Of a stretch of 64,000 nucleotides of DNA, positions 63,828 through 64,000 are shown piece by piece. A program made the translations under genes and the position numbers. This DNA comes from Marivivens donghaensis. GTDB taxonomy: Bacteria; Pseudomonadota; Alphaproteobacteria; Rhodobacterales; Rhodobacteraceae. A model generated the notes under the pieces. It did not search any database. It was not told the origin of the DNA and was given only the letters and a program-made list of their open reading frames with translations. Each line of letters opens with the position of its first letter. Position 1 is the first letter of the stretch. The stretch is taken from the NCBI RefSeq assembly GCF_011806565.1, contig NZ_JAATOP010000009.1, positions 1 to 64,000 of the forward strand, read 5' to 3'.

Positions 63828-64000
63828 TCAGTCCTTGCCGCGGAACGGCTGGACGTATTGCAGCGCCATGTCCCACGGGAAGAAGATCCACGTGTCCTGG
63901 CTGACTTCGGTCACGAAGGTGTCGACCTGCGGACGGCCTTTGGGCTTGGCGTAGACGGTTGCGAAGTGGGCGTTGGGGTACATCTCGCGGACCAGTTCCA
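63828..64000 (-). CDS. gpt: Xanthine(-guanine) phosphoribosyltransferase, C-terminal part (start outside window)
   Basis: The last 56 residues, [20 protein letters not shown] to [10 protein letters not shown], stop TGA at 63828-63830. REMYP-AHF-T-YAKP-GRP-VD and [10 protein letters not shown] match the C-terminus of Gpt-type purine phosphoribosyltransferases. It would salvage xanthine and guanine with PRPP. The catalytic PRPP loop is beyond the window, so only the family assignment is possible. Confidence 0.88.
   Translation of the reverse strand, partial: ELVREMYPNAHFATVYAKPKGRPQVDTFVTEVSQDTWIFFPWDMALQYVQPFRGKD

Overview
High-GC chromosomal DNA from a member of the Rhodobacteraceae (Roseobacter group, Alphaproteobacteria). 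This is inferred from protein content and gene order: trpG-trpD-trpC-moaC-moeA-lexA, purL with a BolA and a CGFS glutaredoxin, paired gap genes beside tkt, a DUF4167 protein after prmC, and a direct-repeat LexA operator (GTTC-N7-GTTC) typical of alphaproteobacteria. Coding density is high. I see no rRNA, tRNA, CRISPR array or insertion sequence.

Region by region. 1-4.7 kb: iron/siderophore locus with a truncated ABC half-transporter, a TonB-dependent receptor and an AraC-type regulator; the promoters of receptor and regulator share a 19-bp element. 4.7-8 kb: M20 amidohydrolase, mazG, and a lone Fe(III)-type periplasmic binding protein whose ribosome-binding site lies in a perfect hairpin. 8.1-15 kb: one 2272-residue surface protein with He_PIG, cadherin-like, calcium-loop and Calx-beta-like modules and a C-terminal outer-membrane barrel. 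15-25 kb: housekeeping (ABC-F ATPase, GH15 hydrolase, agmatinase, prfA-prmC, DUF4167, tag, rsmA). 25-33 kb: BCCT transporter, two gap paralogues flanking a 47-residue ORF, DUF808 and DoxX membrane proteins, tkt. 33-38 kb: coiled-coil protein-zapA-MliC operon, grxD-bolA, a Cys-rich protein, purL. 38-45 kb: a LysR gene broken by one in-frame stop, murI, and a cytochrome c maturation block (ccmE, ccmF, ccmH) that encloses an endolysin-holin-XhlA-like lysis cassette of the gene-transfer-agent type. 45-52 kb: crotonase, membrane protein, gltA, gltX, comEC. 51.5-64 kb: lexA, moeA, moaC, the trp genes (with a GIY-YIG nuclease spliced between moaC and moeA, and a polysaccharide deacetylase between trpG and trpE), a PpiD/SurA-like foldase, an aminotransferase and the end of gpt.

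The observations most worth following are the lysis cassette inside the ccm locus, the GIY-YIG/DUF4357 gene fitted by ATGA junctions into the molybdopterin operon, the hairpin over the iron-binding-protein start, the roughly 65-residue insertion in CcmH, the shared operator-like element at the siderophore locus, and a family of GC-rich intergenic repeats found after several genes. All product names are family-level readings of translated sequence; no database search was possible.
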